A stretch of DNA of 64,000 nt from an uncultured Acetatifactor sp. (lineage in GTDB: Bacteria > Bacillota > Clostridia > Lachnospirales > Lachnospiraceae): the NCBI GenBank assembly GCA_910586215.1, contig CAJUGH010000004.1, forward strand, positions 108,186 to 172,185, read 5' to 3'. Shown one piece after another: positions 8,730 to 16,909 of this stretch (the first letter of the stretch is position 1; every line of letters begins with the position of its first letter). Under the pieces are notes generated by a model. The model did no database searches. It was given only the letters and a program-made list of their open reading frames with translations, and was not told the origin of the DNA. The position numbers and the translations under genes are program-made.

Positions 8730-9767
8730 TCATTCCTCTCTGTGTATATGCTGGACAGGAACCGTTCCCTCCGTGATCGGCAGGATCGCGGTATCCTCCA
8801 TGGCCAGGATCTCTTCAATGACTGTGGGCAGGGCCTCCACCGTGGTATGCTTTGCCGCGGAATCATGCATCAGCACCACATTTGTCTCCCTGCCAAGGAT
8901 CCCCTTGGTACAGTTCTCCACCAGGGTCTCCACTGGCAGGATCTGGCTCCCTCCATCCCCTGAGGAAATATTCCAGTCAAAGAACCTCACATCCTGCTCC
9001 TCCAGGTAATCGGCAAACAGCCACATGTCCAGGTCACTGACCGTGTTGGAACTGCCTCCCGGGAACCTGTAGACATGGCTTTCCTCCCCAGTCACCTCAT
9101 AAATGTACTCCCTTATCTTCACAAAATCTTCTTCGAAAGCCTCCAGGGATGCATAGACCTGGGAATACTTATGGCTATAGGAATGCATGCCCAGGGTATG
9201 TCCCCTGGCCACAATCTCCCGCATGGCCTCCCTGGCCCTGTCGGTATCCTTTCCCACTACAAAAAATGTAGCCTTCACATCATAGGCGTCCAGAATATCC
9301 AGGATCTCATCTGTATAAATGCTGGGACCGTCATCAAAGGTCAGGTAGACCTTGTGTGCTGCCGTCACTTCCTCTGTATCCCCCAGTTCCATGGCCTGGG
9401 ATCCACCATCTTCTTCTGAAGGGAACTCTTCCCCTCTCCCTTCCTGGTCCGAATCTGCTTTTGTCTCCTCCTGGTCCTTCCCTGGTATTCCTTGGCCCCC
9501 CTGCCGGGTATCCCCGCCTTCCGGGACATCCCCGCCTGGCAGGTTGTCTGGTTCCTCCCGTCCTGCCTGCAGGACCTCTACAAGTTTCTCCACCTGTCCG
9601 GTCAGCCTGGCCAGCGCCTGTTCCTGTTCATATACCTTAATAAAGAGAAAGAGGGATAGCACAGCAAGGGCCAGGAGGGACAGGAACATCATCAGAATCA
9701 CGCCTTTCCCGCCCCTGCGGGTATGGCCCATTCTAGGGCTGTCTGCCCTTTTACTGCTTTCTGACAT
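8730..9767 (-). CDS. Membrane-anchored polysaccharide deacetylase (NodB domain)
   Basis: 345 residues. One transmembrane helix (about 22-44) is followed by a coiled and acidic linker rich in Gly, Glu and Asp (about 45-135), then a NodB deacetylase domain facing outward. Catalytic motifs are FDDGPS (Asp145-146) and the zinc site HSYSH (195-199); LMHDS near the C terminus is the last motif. Family members remove acetyl groups from peptidoglycan or other N-acetylglucosamine polymers. I chose ATG 9767, with GGAAGG 5 bases upstream; a TTG at 9779 is possible but lacks a ribosome site. It is the first gene of the operon leading into pyrH. Confidence 0.88.
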   Translation of the reverse strand: MSESSKRADSPRMGHTRRGGKGVILMMFLSLLALAVLSLFLFIKVYEQEQALARLTGQVEKLVEVLQAGREEPDNLPGGDVPEGGDTRQGGQGIPGKDQEETKADSDQEGRGEEFPSEEDGGSQAMELGDTEEVTAAHKVYLTFDDGPSIYTDEILDILDAYDVKATFFVVGKDTDRAREAMREIVARGHTLGMHSYSHKYSQVYASLEAFEEDFVKIREYIYEVTGEESHVYRFPGGSSNTVSDLDMWLFADYLEEQDVRFFDWNISSGDGGSQILPVETLVENCTKGILGRETNVVLMHDSAAKHTTVEALPTVIEEILAMEDTAILPITEGTVPVQHIHREE

Positions 9768-9803
9768 AGCACCTTCCAATCTTTACATAAACTTACAATC
9801 CTT

Positions 9804-9831
9804 AGTATAACATATTCCCCCTTTTTGTAAA
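9804..9831 (-). promoter_or_regulatory. Promoter of the deacetylase-pyrH-to-rseP operon
   Basis: TTTACA (9831-9826) and TATACT (9809-9804) with 16 bp spacing on the minus strand, directly downstream of the terminator of the previous gene. Confidence 0.6.
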
Positions 9832-9841
9832 AGGCAAAAAT

Positions 9842-9871
9842 AAAAAAAGGGCACCTAAAATGCCCTTTTTT
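9842..9871 (-). terminator. Rho-independent terminator, likely bidirectional
   Basis: AAAGGGCA (9846-9853) pairs with TGCCCTTT (9861-9868) around a 7-base loop, with A- and T-runs on both outer sides. It terminates the small Cys-rich protein gene on the minus strand. Confidence 0.88.
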
Positions 9872-9879
9872 CATTCCTG

Positions 9880-10053
9880 CTAGTCCCTGGCAGCTTCTGC
9901 CGCATCCTCCGCGCAACGGCTGCATCCGCCGCAGGTCCCCGAGCAGCCAGGACAGCCTCCGCTGCACTGACCGCTGCGGAGCTTGTGAAGCTGACTCCGC
10001 AAAATGAAAAATGCTACAATTGCAAGAACCGTGATAATCAGGATATCCACCAT
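9880..10053 (-). CDS. FeoB-associated Cys-rich membrane protein
   Basis: 57 residues from the ATG at 10053 (MVDILIITVLAIVAFFILRS). One N-terminal transmembrane helix is followed by a short tail with six cysteines spaced as CSGGCPGC, CGGC and C. This layout matches the small proteins usually found next to feoB for ferrous iron uptake. No feoA or feoB gene lies in the window, so it is either an orphan or the name is by resemblance only. An upstream in-frame ATG at 10077 would add 8 charged residues. Confidence 0.6.
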   Translation of the reverse strand: MVDILIITVLAIVAFFILRSQLHKLRSGQCSGGCPGCSGTCGGCSRCAEDAAEAARD

Positions 10054-10153
10054 ATGCTCTCGTTCCTTTCTTCCCAATATACTGCCTCTTATACCCAGTA
10101 TATGAAATGTGTTCCCGGTTGTGAGTCACTTTTCCCGCGGCAATGGGGAAAAC

Positions 10154-10200
10154 GTTACTGTTCACGGCCATACCGTTCACAGCAACAGCCGCACACTTTG
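10154..10200 (+). repeat. Truncated family A element (left end only)
   Basis: GTTACTGTTCACGGCC followed by GTTCACAGCAAC and a GCACAC segment matches the left end of the full family A copies at 30466 and 34228. No matching right end GTGAACAGTAAC follows, so it is a remnant. Confidence 0.6.
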
Positions 10201-10316
10201 ATCCGCCTTGCTCTGCAGGAAGTCTTATTTTGAGATTCATTCTCATTTACAGTATACTGCCGGAATTCTTCCCTGTCAAGAGCCTGTCTGGAATATTCCA
10301 GCCATGCCCAGGTGAA

Positions 10317-10360
10317 GTTACTGTTCACTTCGTTCACAGCAACAAATGCACACAAAACAG
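10317..10360 (+). repeat. Truncated family A element (left end only), second remnant
   Basis: GTTACTGTTCACTTC, then GTTCACAGCAAC and ATGCACACAAAAC, again only the left arm of family A. It lies 163 bp from the previous remnant. The stretch 10054-10398 holds no gene; these two remnants are its only recognisable content. Confidence 0.65.
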
Positions 10361-10398
10361 GCTCAACACCGTCCCCATTCATACCTTGTGCGGAAGCC

Positions 10399-10686
10399 TT
10401 ACCTTTCACCCTGTTCCGGGTACTGTCCGCAGATACAGAGACGGTAATACAGGTCCGGGCTTGCGCTCTCTCGGAAACGGTACCAGATATCCTCTGGCAC
10501 ATGCATATAGTGCCGGAATGTCATCCCTTCCTTCATCCGGATCCCCAGAACCTGGCTCTGCAGGTCATAGCAGATTCTCTCAATGTACATGCTGCGAAAA
10601 CCAAAAAAGGAAACGATAGTCCTCTCATTCAGCCAGTACATGTTTCCTTTTTGTGCCTTCTTGCTTTTTCCCATGTTTCTTTGCAT
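10399..10686 (-). CDS. Small KTSC-like domain protein
   Basis: 95 residues. The central part (LGIRMKEGMTFRHYMHVPED with the following W and F residues) resembles the KTSC fold, a small beta-rich module often found alone or fused to nucleases and tRNA-synthetase-like proteins. The basic N terminus (MQRNMGKSKKAQKG) precedes it. A GGAGAAAGG sequence lies 15-20 bases upstream of the ATG, so spacing is loose. Function is unknown, and the family match is by pattern only. Confidence 0.5.
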   Translation of the reverse strand: MQRNMGKSKKAQKGNMYWLNERTIVSFFGFRSMYIERICYDLQSQVLGIRMKEGMTFRHYMHVPEDIWYRFRESASPDLYYRLCICGQYPEQGER

Positions 10687-10854
10687 TTTTGATCTTACCT
10701 TTCTCCTCAGTTTTATAGGAAGAAACCCTTCTTTCTCCCTCCCTTCCCTTCCCGGTTCTTCCTTGCCTAATAATCTATCATTGCAACATATTATATTTTT
10801 ATTTATTCAGTAATCCCATTATTTTTTCCCCGCATTTTATGCCTGCTAAATATC

Positions 10855-10883
10855 TTGCGGGTTTTATTTTCTTATACTATAAT
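10855..10883 (+). promoter_or_regulatory. Possible upstream promoter of DAHP synthase
   Basis: TTGCGG (10855-10860), 17 bp, TATAAT (10878-10883). It is followed by GGGGTCAAAGG (10890-10900), which pairs with CCTTTTGACCC (10965-10975), so a transcript from here could fold across the second promoter. Confidence 0.45.
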
Positions 10884-10960
10884 GATGTAGGGGTCAAAGG
10901 GTATTTTGGCAGGTCCCAAAGTCAAAAATCCTTTTGCAGGCTTTACTTGCATCGGATTGA

Positions 10961-10989
10961 TTGACCTTTTGACCCTGGTATCCTATAAT
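10961..10989 (+). promoter_or_regulatory. Main promoter of DAHP synthase
   Basis: TTGACC (10961-10966), 17 bp, TATAAT (10984-10989). The -10 box covers the apparent upstream ATG at 10988, so translation cannot begin there from this transcript. The right arm of the inverted repeat 10890-10900/10965-10975 overlaps its spacer. Confidence 0.75.
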
Positions 10990-11064
10990 GAAGATTGGCA
11001 GAGTTACGGTTGTTCTGCAGAAACCATTGCTCATTTCCAGAATCCAGAAGAAAGGAAAGAAAAA

Positions 11065-11081
11065 GTGTGCCCCAGGCACAC
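11065..11081 (+). promoter_or_regulatory. Hairpin between ribosome site and start of DAHP synthase
   Basis: GTGTGCC (11065-11071) pairs with GGCACAC (11075-11081) around CCA. It lies between the purine-rich AAAGGAAAG (11051-11059) and the ATG at 11096. It could shorten the effective spacing or control initiation. Confidence 0.45.
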
Positions 11082-11095
11082 CCGTCGAAGAACAG

Positions 11096-12124
11096 ATGAG
11101 TTTTGAATATGTGAAGAAGCTTCCAACACCAGAAGAAATCCGAAGCAAACTGCCCCTCTCCCCGGAAATGGAGCTGCTCAAGTCCCAGCGGGATTCCCAG
11201 ATCAAGGATGTGATCTGCGGCAGGAGTCATAAATTCCTGGTGATCATCGGTCCGTGCTCCGCTGACAATGAAGACTCCGTATGTGATTATGTCAGCCGTC
11301 TGGCAAAGCTCCATGACAAGGTAAAAGACAAGCTGATCCTGATTCCCAGGATCTATACCAACAAACCCCGTACCACCGGAGAGGGCTATAAAGGCATCAT
11401 CCACCAGCCGGATCCGGAAAAAAAGCCGGATTTCCTGGCAGGTCTCATGGCCATGCGCAAGATGCAGATCCGGGCCATGTCTGAATCCGGTCTCACCGCT
11501 GCTGATGAAATGCTCTATCCCGAGAACTGGGGATATGTATCTGACATTCTCTCCTATGTGGCCATTGGCGCACGCTCTGTGGAAGACCAGCAGCACCGGC
11601 TGACCGTCAGCGGCTTCGATGTCCCGGCCGGCATGAAGAATCCCACCAGTGGGGACCTGTCCGTGATGCTCAACTCCGTGTACGCCGCCCAGCATCCCCA
11701 TTCCTTCATTTACAGGGGATGGGAAGTGAATACCAGCGGCAATGAACTGACCCACACTGTGCTGCGGGGCGCTACCAACAAACATGGCAACAGCATACCC
11801 AATTACCACTATGAAGATTTGAACCGGCTGCTGGAGATGTATGGGAACATGGAACTGAAGAATCCTGCCTGTATCATCGATGCCAACCATTCCAATTCCG
11901 GCAAACAGTTTGCACAGCAGATCCGCATCACCAAGGAAGTCATGCACAGCCGCAAGCTGAACGCAGACATTCACCGCCTGGTAAAAGGCGTGATGATTGA
12001 AAGCTACATAGAGGAAGGCTGCCAGAAGGTGGGCGGCGGCATCTATGGGAAATCCATCACGGACCCCTGCCTGGGATGGGCGGACTCCGAAAAGCTGATA
12101 TATGACATTGCAGAATATGAATAA
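11096..12124 (+). CDS. aroF: 3-deoxy-7-phosphoheptulonate (DAHP) synthase, class I
   Basis: 342 residues from ATG 11096 (MSFEYVKKLPTPEEI). Motifs are IIGPCSADN (metal-ligand Cys), PRIYTNKPRTT with the PEP-binding residues, GARSVEDQQHR, and IDANHSNSGK with a conserved His. This is the AroF/AroG/AroH type. It condenses PEP and erythrose-4-phosphate, the first step of aromatic amino acid synthesis. The frame is open back to 10988, but the promoter overlaps that ATG and the added residues are not family-like. The ribosome site for 11096 is weak and separated by a hairpin. The gene stands alone and converges on the SpoIIM-like gene. Which amino acid inhibits it cannot be told. Confidence 0.9.
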   Translation: MSFEYVKKLPTPEEIRSKLPLSPEMELLKSQRDSQIKDVICGRSHKFLVIIGPCSADNEDSVCDYVSRLAKLHDKVKDKLILIPRIYTNKPRTTGEGYKGIIHQPDPEKKPDFLAGLMAMRKMQIRAMSESGLTAADEMLYPENWGYVSDILSYVAIGARSVEDQQHRLTVSGFDVPAGMKNPTSGDLSVMLNSVYAAQHPHSFIYRGWEVNTSGNELTHTVLRGATNKHGNSIPNYHYEDLNRLLEMYGNMELKNPACIIDANHSNSGKQFAQQIRITKEVMHSRKLNADIHRLVKGVMIESYIEEGCQKVGGGIYGKSITDPCLGWADSEKLIYDIAEYE

Positions 12125-12147
12125 ACCCAACCCTGCACTCCCAACTG

Positions 12148-12750
12148 TCAGAACACCTTCAGATATCCCAGCAGGAACCTGGGGTTCACATATGCCTCCA
12201 GGAGACATCCCACTGTGACTGCCCCAAGGATCAGTGCCAGACTTCCCACCTTCCCAGGCCAGAAACCTTTATCTGCCAGGTCTGCGCTGATGCTCCTGGA
12301 GTAGATCCCCCTGTACAGGGACTCACACCACCCCAGAAGGGCCAGCATGGCTGGCACGTACAGCAGATACTGGGGAAATACTCCCACCAGGGCCAGGAAA
12401 ATTCCTTTCAAGCCGTAGCGCAGGGCCAGGGCTGACAGGTAAGCCCCCACGGACATGCCATACCAGCCTACTGCCCCCGCGCATACCACCAGGCCCAGGT
12501 ATGTGGTACACAGGACGGCCATGCCCAGCACTACCAGGATCCTTTTCCGGAAAATATAGCAAAAAAGCGCCCTGCCATCCACGGTCATGTACTTCATGTG
12601 ATACAAAGTATCCTCATCAAACAATCCCGTATCTTTTAGCAAAACGCTCTTTCCCATATACATCACCAGGATCCCTGCCACCACACCAATACAAAATACC
12701 GCCAGTACAGGAACCTTGGTCATCCCGATTCTCTTCCCTGCAATCTGCAT
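12148..12750 (-). CDS. Stage II sporulation protein M-like membrane protein
   Basis: 200 residues with about five hydrophobic helices and a C-terminal GCLLEAYVNPRFL segment typical of SpoIIM-like proteins. SpoIIM forms the DMP peptidoglycan hydrolase complex with SpoIID and SpoIIP during engulfment; here neither partner is nearby. It lies 78 bp downstream of the aminotransferase gene and may be co-transcribed. An internal ATG (residue 10) is an alternative start. It could be a divergent membrane paralogue of other function. Confidence 0.65.
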   Translation of the reverse strand: MQIAGKRIGMTKVPVLAVFCIGVVAGILVMYMGKSVLLKDTGLFDEDTLYHMKYMTVDGRALFCYIFRKRILVVLGMAVLCTTYLGLVVCAGAVGWYGMSVGAYLSALALRYGLKGIFLALVGVFPQYLLYVPAMLALLGWCESLYRGIYSRSISADLADKGFWPGKVGSLALILGAVTVGCLLEAYVNPRFLLGYLKVF

Positions 12751-12828
12751 CCATCCTGCCTGCTTTCCACACCCTGTCCCTTCATGTGTATGCAGCAGGA
12801 AGGATGTCTATGCCTGCAGCCTTCCTTC

Positions 12829-14148
12829 TCATGCAGAGCACTTGCACAGCAGCCTCTCACAATTGCGTTCTTCCAGGATCTTCTCCACGCTGGCCAGCTT
12901 CACACAGAGCACGAAAAGTTCCGTTGCCATTGTCATCTCTTCCGGTGTAGGGAAGGAAGGGGCAATGCGGATATTGCTGTCCAAAGGATCCTTGCCATAA
13001 GGGAATGTGGCACCTGCACCGGTGAGAACCACCCCTGCCTCCTTGCATCTGGCCACAATCTTCTTCGCACATCCCTCCAGGGCATCAAAGGAGATAAAAT
13101 ATCCGCCGTTAGGATTGGTCCATGTACCGATACCCAGGCCAGACAGTTCCCGCTCCAGGACCTTCAGTACTGCTTCGAATTTCGGACGCACCTGTGCGGC
13201 CTGCTGTTTCATATGCTCCCTGATACCATTGATATCCTTGAAATACCGCACATGCCTAAGCTGGTTTACCTTGTCATAGCCGATGGTCTGGATGGTCATG
13301 CTCTTCCTGATCTCCTCCAGGTTCGCCTTGGAAGCCGCTATGGCAGCAATGCCTGCCCCCGCAAAGCTGATCTTGGAAGTAGAGCAGAACTCATAGACAA
13401 GATCCGGATTGCCTGCCTGCTCACACAGGCCCAGGATCTCTGCAAGCACATCCTCCCTGTCCTCATACAGGGAATGCACGGCATAGGCATTGTCCCAGTA
13501 GATCCTGAAATCCTTCGCTGCAGGCGCCAGCAATGCAAATCTCTCCACTGTCTCCCGGGAATAGGTATATCCCTGGGGATTGGAATATTTGGGAACACAC
13601 CAGATTCCCTTGATACTTTCATCTGCCGCCACCAGGCGCTCCACCATGTCCATATCCGGTCCCTGGGGTGTCATAGGCACCGTGATCATCTCTATTCCAA
13701 AATGCTGGGTAATGGCAAAATGCCTGTCATAACCGGGTGCCGGACACAGGAATTTCACCTGGTCCAGCCTGCACCATGGCGTATTCCCCATGACACCATG
13801 CGTCACGGAACGGCATATCATGTCATACATAATGCTGAGGCTGGCATTGCCGCAGACAATCACATTTTCCCCGGGAACTCCCATGATCTCTCCCATCAGC
13901 CGTTTTGCCTCCGGGATCCCGTCCATCAGACCATAATTGCGGACATCAAACCCATTTTCCGTCTTCATATCGCTGTCAGAGTGCAGGACATCCATCATAT
14001 CACTTACCAGGTCAAGCTGGGATGCTCCTGGCTTCCCCCTGGACATATCCAGCTTCAGCCCCTTGCCCTTCGCATCCTCATAAGCTGCTTCCAACTGTGT
14101 CTTCAATGCTGTCAATTCCTGTTTGCCCATCTCCTGATATGCTTTCAT
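12829..14148 (-). CDS. PLP-dependent class I/II aminotransferase
   Basis: 439 residues from ATG 14148 (MKAYQEMGKQELTAL), with GGGAG 5 bases upstream. Fold type I features are present: GNASLSIMYD near the cofactor phosphate site, KYSNPQGYTYS (substrate/cofactor Asn), the Tyr-bearing YWDNAYAVH, and the Schiff-base Lys in EFCSTSKISFAGAG. It resembles the alanine/aspartate-aminotransferase-like family (Pfam type PF12897, from memory). The frame stays open upstream to 14316 through the promoter and operator, so that extension is not coding. Substrate is not determined. Two GTATAC-centred palindromes in the promoter suggest GntR-type control. Confidence 0.85.
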   Translation of the reverse strand: MKAYQEMGKQELTALKTQLEAAYEDAKGKGLKLDMSRGKPGASQLDLVSDMMDVLHSDSDMKTENGFDVRNYGLMDGIPEAKRLMGEIMGVPGENVIVCGNASLSIMYDMICRSVTHGVMGNTPWCRLDQVKFLCPAPGYDRHFAITQHFGIEMITVPMTPQGPDMDMVERLVAADESIKGIWCVPKYSNPQGYTYSRETVERFALLAPAAKDFRIYWDNAYAVHSLYEDREDVLAEILGLCEQAGNPDLVYEFCSTSKISFAGAGIAAIAASKANLEEIRKSMTIQTIGYDKVNQLRHVRYFKDINGIREHMKQQAAQVRPKFEAVLKVLERELSGLGIGTWTNPNGGYFISFDALEGCAKKIVARCKEAGVVLTGAGATFPYGKDPLDSNIRIAPSFPTPEEMTMATELFVLCVKLASVEKILEERNCERLLCKCSA

Positions 14149-14218
14149 CATAACTCCCATCTGTCCGGCTTTACGGACTTGTATTCCCTTTTCCCTTCTG
14201 CCTTGCATATTTGCATTA

Positions 14219-14255
14219 TTGTATACAATCATACATTTGGCACTTGGTATACAAT
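14219..14255. promoter_or_regulatory. Paired palindromic operators (GntR-like) upstream of the aminotransferase
   Basis: TTGTATACAAT (14219-14229) and TTGGTATACAAT (14244-14255) share a GTATAC core, with centres 26 bp apart. The second overlaps the predicted -10 box. The motif resembles operators of the GntR superfamily; no GntR gene lies nearby. Confidence 0.6.
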
Positions 14256-14279
14256 ACCACAAGAATCTCCATTGCGCAA
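14251..14279 (-). promoter_or_regulatory. Promoter of the aminotransferase gene
   Basis: TTGCGC (14279-14274) and TATTGT (14256-14251) on the minus strand, 17 bp apart, with the operator overlapping the -10 box. Confidence 0.55.
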
Positions 14280-14301
14280 GTAAAAAATGAAAAAGAATTG
14301 A

Positions 14302-14332
14302 AAAAAACCGCCACATTTATTATGTGACGGTT
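14302..14332 (-). terminator. Rho-independent terminator of rny
   Basis: AACCGTCACAT (14332-14322) pairs with ATGTGGCGGTT (14316-14306) around AATAA, followed on the minus strand by a T-run. Confidence 0.9.
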
Positions 14333-14375
14333 TTGATGTTCCTATAATTCCAGGGACAGGAACTGTATGGGGAAC

Positions 14376-15923
14376 CTATTTCGCATAATCTATCACACGG
14401 CTTTCCCGGATCACGTTCACCTTGATCTGGCCCGGATATTCCAGTTCAGCCTCAATCTGCTTGGAAATATCCCTGGCCAGCAGAACCATATCCGCATCCG
14501 ATATCTGCTCTGGCACCACCATTACACGAACTTCACGACCTGCCTGAATAGCAAAAGATTTATCTACACCTTTGAAATTGTTTGTTATTTCTTCTAATTG
14601 TTTTAATCTGCTGGTATAAGTCTCCAGAGTTTCCCTTCTCGCTCCCGGCCTTGCGGCAGATATGGTGTCGGCAGCTTGTACAATACATGCGACCAGGGAA
14701 GTCGCTTCCACATCTCCATGATGCGATTCCACTGCATTGATCACCGTTGCATTTTCCTTGTACTTCCGGCACAGTTCCACACCCAGCTGGATGTGGGAGC
14801 CTTCCATTTCATGGTCAACGGATTTACCAATGTCGTGAAGCAGACCTGCCCGCTTTGCAAGCCTTACATCCAGTCCCATCTCAGCAGCCAGCAGTCCGGA
14901 AAGCTGCGCCACCTCAACAGAATGCTTCAATGCATTCTGCCCATAGCTGGTCCTAAAACGCATCTTGCCCAGAAGCCTGACCAGTTCCGGATGGATACCG
15001 TGTACGCCTACCTCCAGCGTTGCGGCTTCTCCTTCCTCCTTCATCATGATCTCCACTTCCTTCTGAGCCTTCTCCACCATCTCTTCAATCCTGGCAGGGT
15101 GAATACGTCCATCCACGATCAGCTTTTCCAGTGCAATCCTTGCAACCTCCCGACGGATGGGATCGAACCCGGACAGGATCACTGCTTCCGGTGTGTCATC
15201 AATAATCAGGTCTACGCCTGTCATTGTCTCCAGGGTACGGATGTTGCGTCCCTCCCTGCCAATGATCCTTCCCTTCATCTCATCACTGGGCAGTTGCACA
15301 ACGGAGATTGTGGTCTCAGACACATGGTCCGCCGCACATCTCTGGATTGCTGACACCACATACTCCTTTGCCTTTTTGTCTGCTTCTTCCTTGGCGCGAC
15401 TCTCCATTTCCTTGATCATCACAGCCGTTTCATGCTTTACTTCATCTTCAACAATTTTCAATAAGTAGTCTTTTGCCTGTTCAGAGGTTAATCCTGAAAT
15501 TCGCTCCAGTTCCTGTAGCCGCTGCTCATTTAGTTTGGAAACCTCTGTTTTCATCCTGTTTAAGGATTCTTCTTTGGCTGCCAGACTGGCCTCTCGCTTT
15601 TCAATGGCGTCAGCCTTCTTATCGATGTTCTCTTCCTTCTGCTGTACCCTACGCTCATAGCGCTGGGCTTCCGCTCTTCTCTCCTTGATCTCTTTGTCCA
15701 GTTCATTCTTGGTACGAATGGATTCTTCCTTGACCTCAAGCAGGGATTCACGTTTTTTGGTCTCTGCAGTCTTAAGGGCTTCATCAATAATCTCTCTTGC
15801 CTTGTCCTGCGCATTGCCGATAGTTGTGGCCGTCACCTTCTTCTGGTAATTGGAGACAACGATTGTGGTCACGACTGCGGTCACTGCGACAGCTATCACG
15901 ACAGAAATAATGATCGGTAGCAT
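14376..15923 (-). CDS. rny: Ribonuclease Y
   Basis: 515 residues, full length. One N-terminal transmembrane helix (about 1-25), a long charged coiled coil (about 30-200), a KH domain (GRIIGREGRNIRTLE) and an HD domain with LLHDIGKSVDHE. RNase Y is the membrane-tethered endonuclease that starts mRNA decay in Bacillota. It has its own promoter and terminator. A GGAG site precedes the ATG. Confidence 0.97.
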   Translation of the reverse strand: MLPIIISVVIAVAVTAVVTTIVVSNYQKKVTATTIGNAQDKAREIIDEALKTAETKKRESLLEVKEESIRTKNELDKEIKERRAEAQRYERRVQQKEENIDKKADAIEKREASLAAKEESLNRMKTEVSKLNEQRLQELERISGLTSEQAKDYLLKIVEDEVKHETAVMIKEMESRAKEEADKKAKEYVVSAIQRCAADHVSETTISVVQLPSDEMKGRIIGREGRNIRTLETMTGVDLIIDDTPEAVILSGFDPIRREVARIALEKLIVDGRIHPARIEEMVEKAQKEVEIMMKEEGEAATLEVGVHGIHPELVRLLGKMRFRTSYGQNALKHSVEVAQLSGLLAAEMGLDVRLAKRAGLLHDIGKSVDHEMEGSHIQLGVELCRKYKENATVINAVESHHGDVEATSLVACIVQAADTISAARPGARRETLETYTSRLKQLEEITNNFKGVDKSFAIQAGREVRVMVVPEQISDADMVLLARDISKQIEAELEYPGQIKVNVIRESRVIDYAK

Positions 15924-16058
15924 CTACAGGAGCACCTCCTTATAAAATTTTCATTGTACACTTTCACCGGGACATCTTGTCCACAGTTACATAGAATGTA
16001 TGTACATGTCCCTTCCAGGACGCTGAAAACATTCTAACAAGCAATTCACAACAGTTAA

Positions 16059-16087
16059 ATTCTAAACTCAAATGAAGATTATGTCAA
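16059..16087 (-). promoter_or_regulatory. Promoter of rny
   Basis: TTGACA (16087-16082) and TAGAAT (16064-16059), spacing 17 bp, on the minus strand. The leader is about 130 bases. Confidence 0.75.
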
Positions 16088-16201
16088 GCATAAGTCCAAA
16101 TATCTTCTAAATTTTTTTATTTCTCTTTTGCATTATTTAGTCATTTTTCACGGTTTTGCCGGTCAAAGTAACATTACTTATGTATCTTACTGATTATCCT
16201 G

Positions 16202-16828
16202 CTATTCTTCCCAGGTATTCTCCCACATAAGTGCCTTCCGTATCTGCTCCCCGGAAAATCCTTTTCGTGCCAGGAAGGAATACAGCCGCTGTACTTCCTT
16301 CCTGTCTGTATGCCCCGGGTCGTACTTTTTCTTCTCCAGAAGCTTCTTTATCATGGACTGCTCGTCCTGGGCCCCTCCCTGCTCCTCCCACTCCTGCCAG
16401 GCCTGCTCCAGGATCTTTCTGGGGATACCCTTTCGGATCAGATCCTGCTCTATTCTCCTTCGGCTTCTGACACTTTCCTGTCCCGTGATATAACTGACAG
16501 CGTACCGCAGGTCATCAATATAGCGGTATCCTGCCACATAGTCCAGGGCCTGGTCAATCACTGCTTCCGGATAATAGCCCTCCCTTAGCTTGTCATGAAG
16601 CTGCTTTGTGGTATACTCCCTGCCTTGAAGCAGGTTCATGGCCCTCCGCTTTGCCCGCCTGGGCAGCACTTCCCTTAGGATGGCATCATAATCTGCCTGG
16701 GACAATTCCTCTCCCTGGTGCACATGGTAAAGGCGCAATTCGCCTTTGTATAGTACAAAGGCGAATTCCTCTTCTATATAAACCTTACTGCGGGATCTCG
16801 ACAGTTCTTCCACCCTGGTCACTACCAT
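16202..16828 (-). CDS. recX: Regulatory protein RecX
   Basis: 208 residues with the three-helix repeat layout of RecX: LLQGREYTTKQLHDKLREGY, YRYIDDLRYAVSYI and SRRRIEQDLIRKGI. RecX binds RecA filaments and blocks their extension. It lies 81 bp downstream of recA and is probably in the same LexA-controlled transcript. The ribosome site (AGGGCGT) is weak. Confidence 0.92.
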   Translation of the reverse strand: MVVTRVEELSRSRSKVYIEEEFAFVLYKGELRLYHVHQGEELSQADYDAILREVLPRRAKRRAMNLLQGREYTTKQLHDKLREGYYPEAVIDQALDYVAGYRYIDDLRYAVSYITGQESVRSRRRIEQDLIRKGIPRKILEQAWQEWEEQGGAQDEQSMIKKLLEKKKYDPGHTDRKEVQRLYSFLARKGFSGEQIRKALMWENTWEE

Positions 16829-16909
16829 ACGCCCTGTTCACACTCCCTGTTATACTGCTGTCTGCTCCGTATCCAATACAATACCCCTGTCTCCCATGCA
16901 CTCGTGCTG

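Noticed and set aside
8699..8866. Longer pyrH start
   Set aside because: The added residues are basic and unlike UMP kinase, and they overlap the end of the deacetylase gene.
10988..11095. N-terminal extension of DAHP synthase from ATG 10988
   Set aside because: The ATG lies inside the TATAAT box of a well-formed promoter and there is no ribosome site.
10943..12208. 421-codon minus-strand frame opposite DAHP synthase
   Set aside because: The plus-strand frame carries all catalytic motifs of the family; the antisense frame has none.
14149..14316. Longer aminotransferase start
   Set aside because: The stretch covers the promoter and both palindromes, and family similarity begins at MKAYQEMG.
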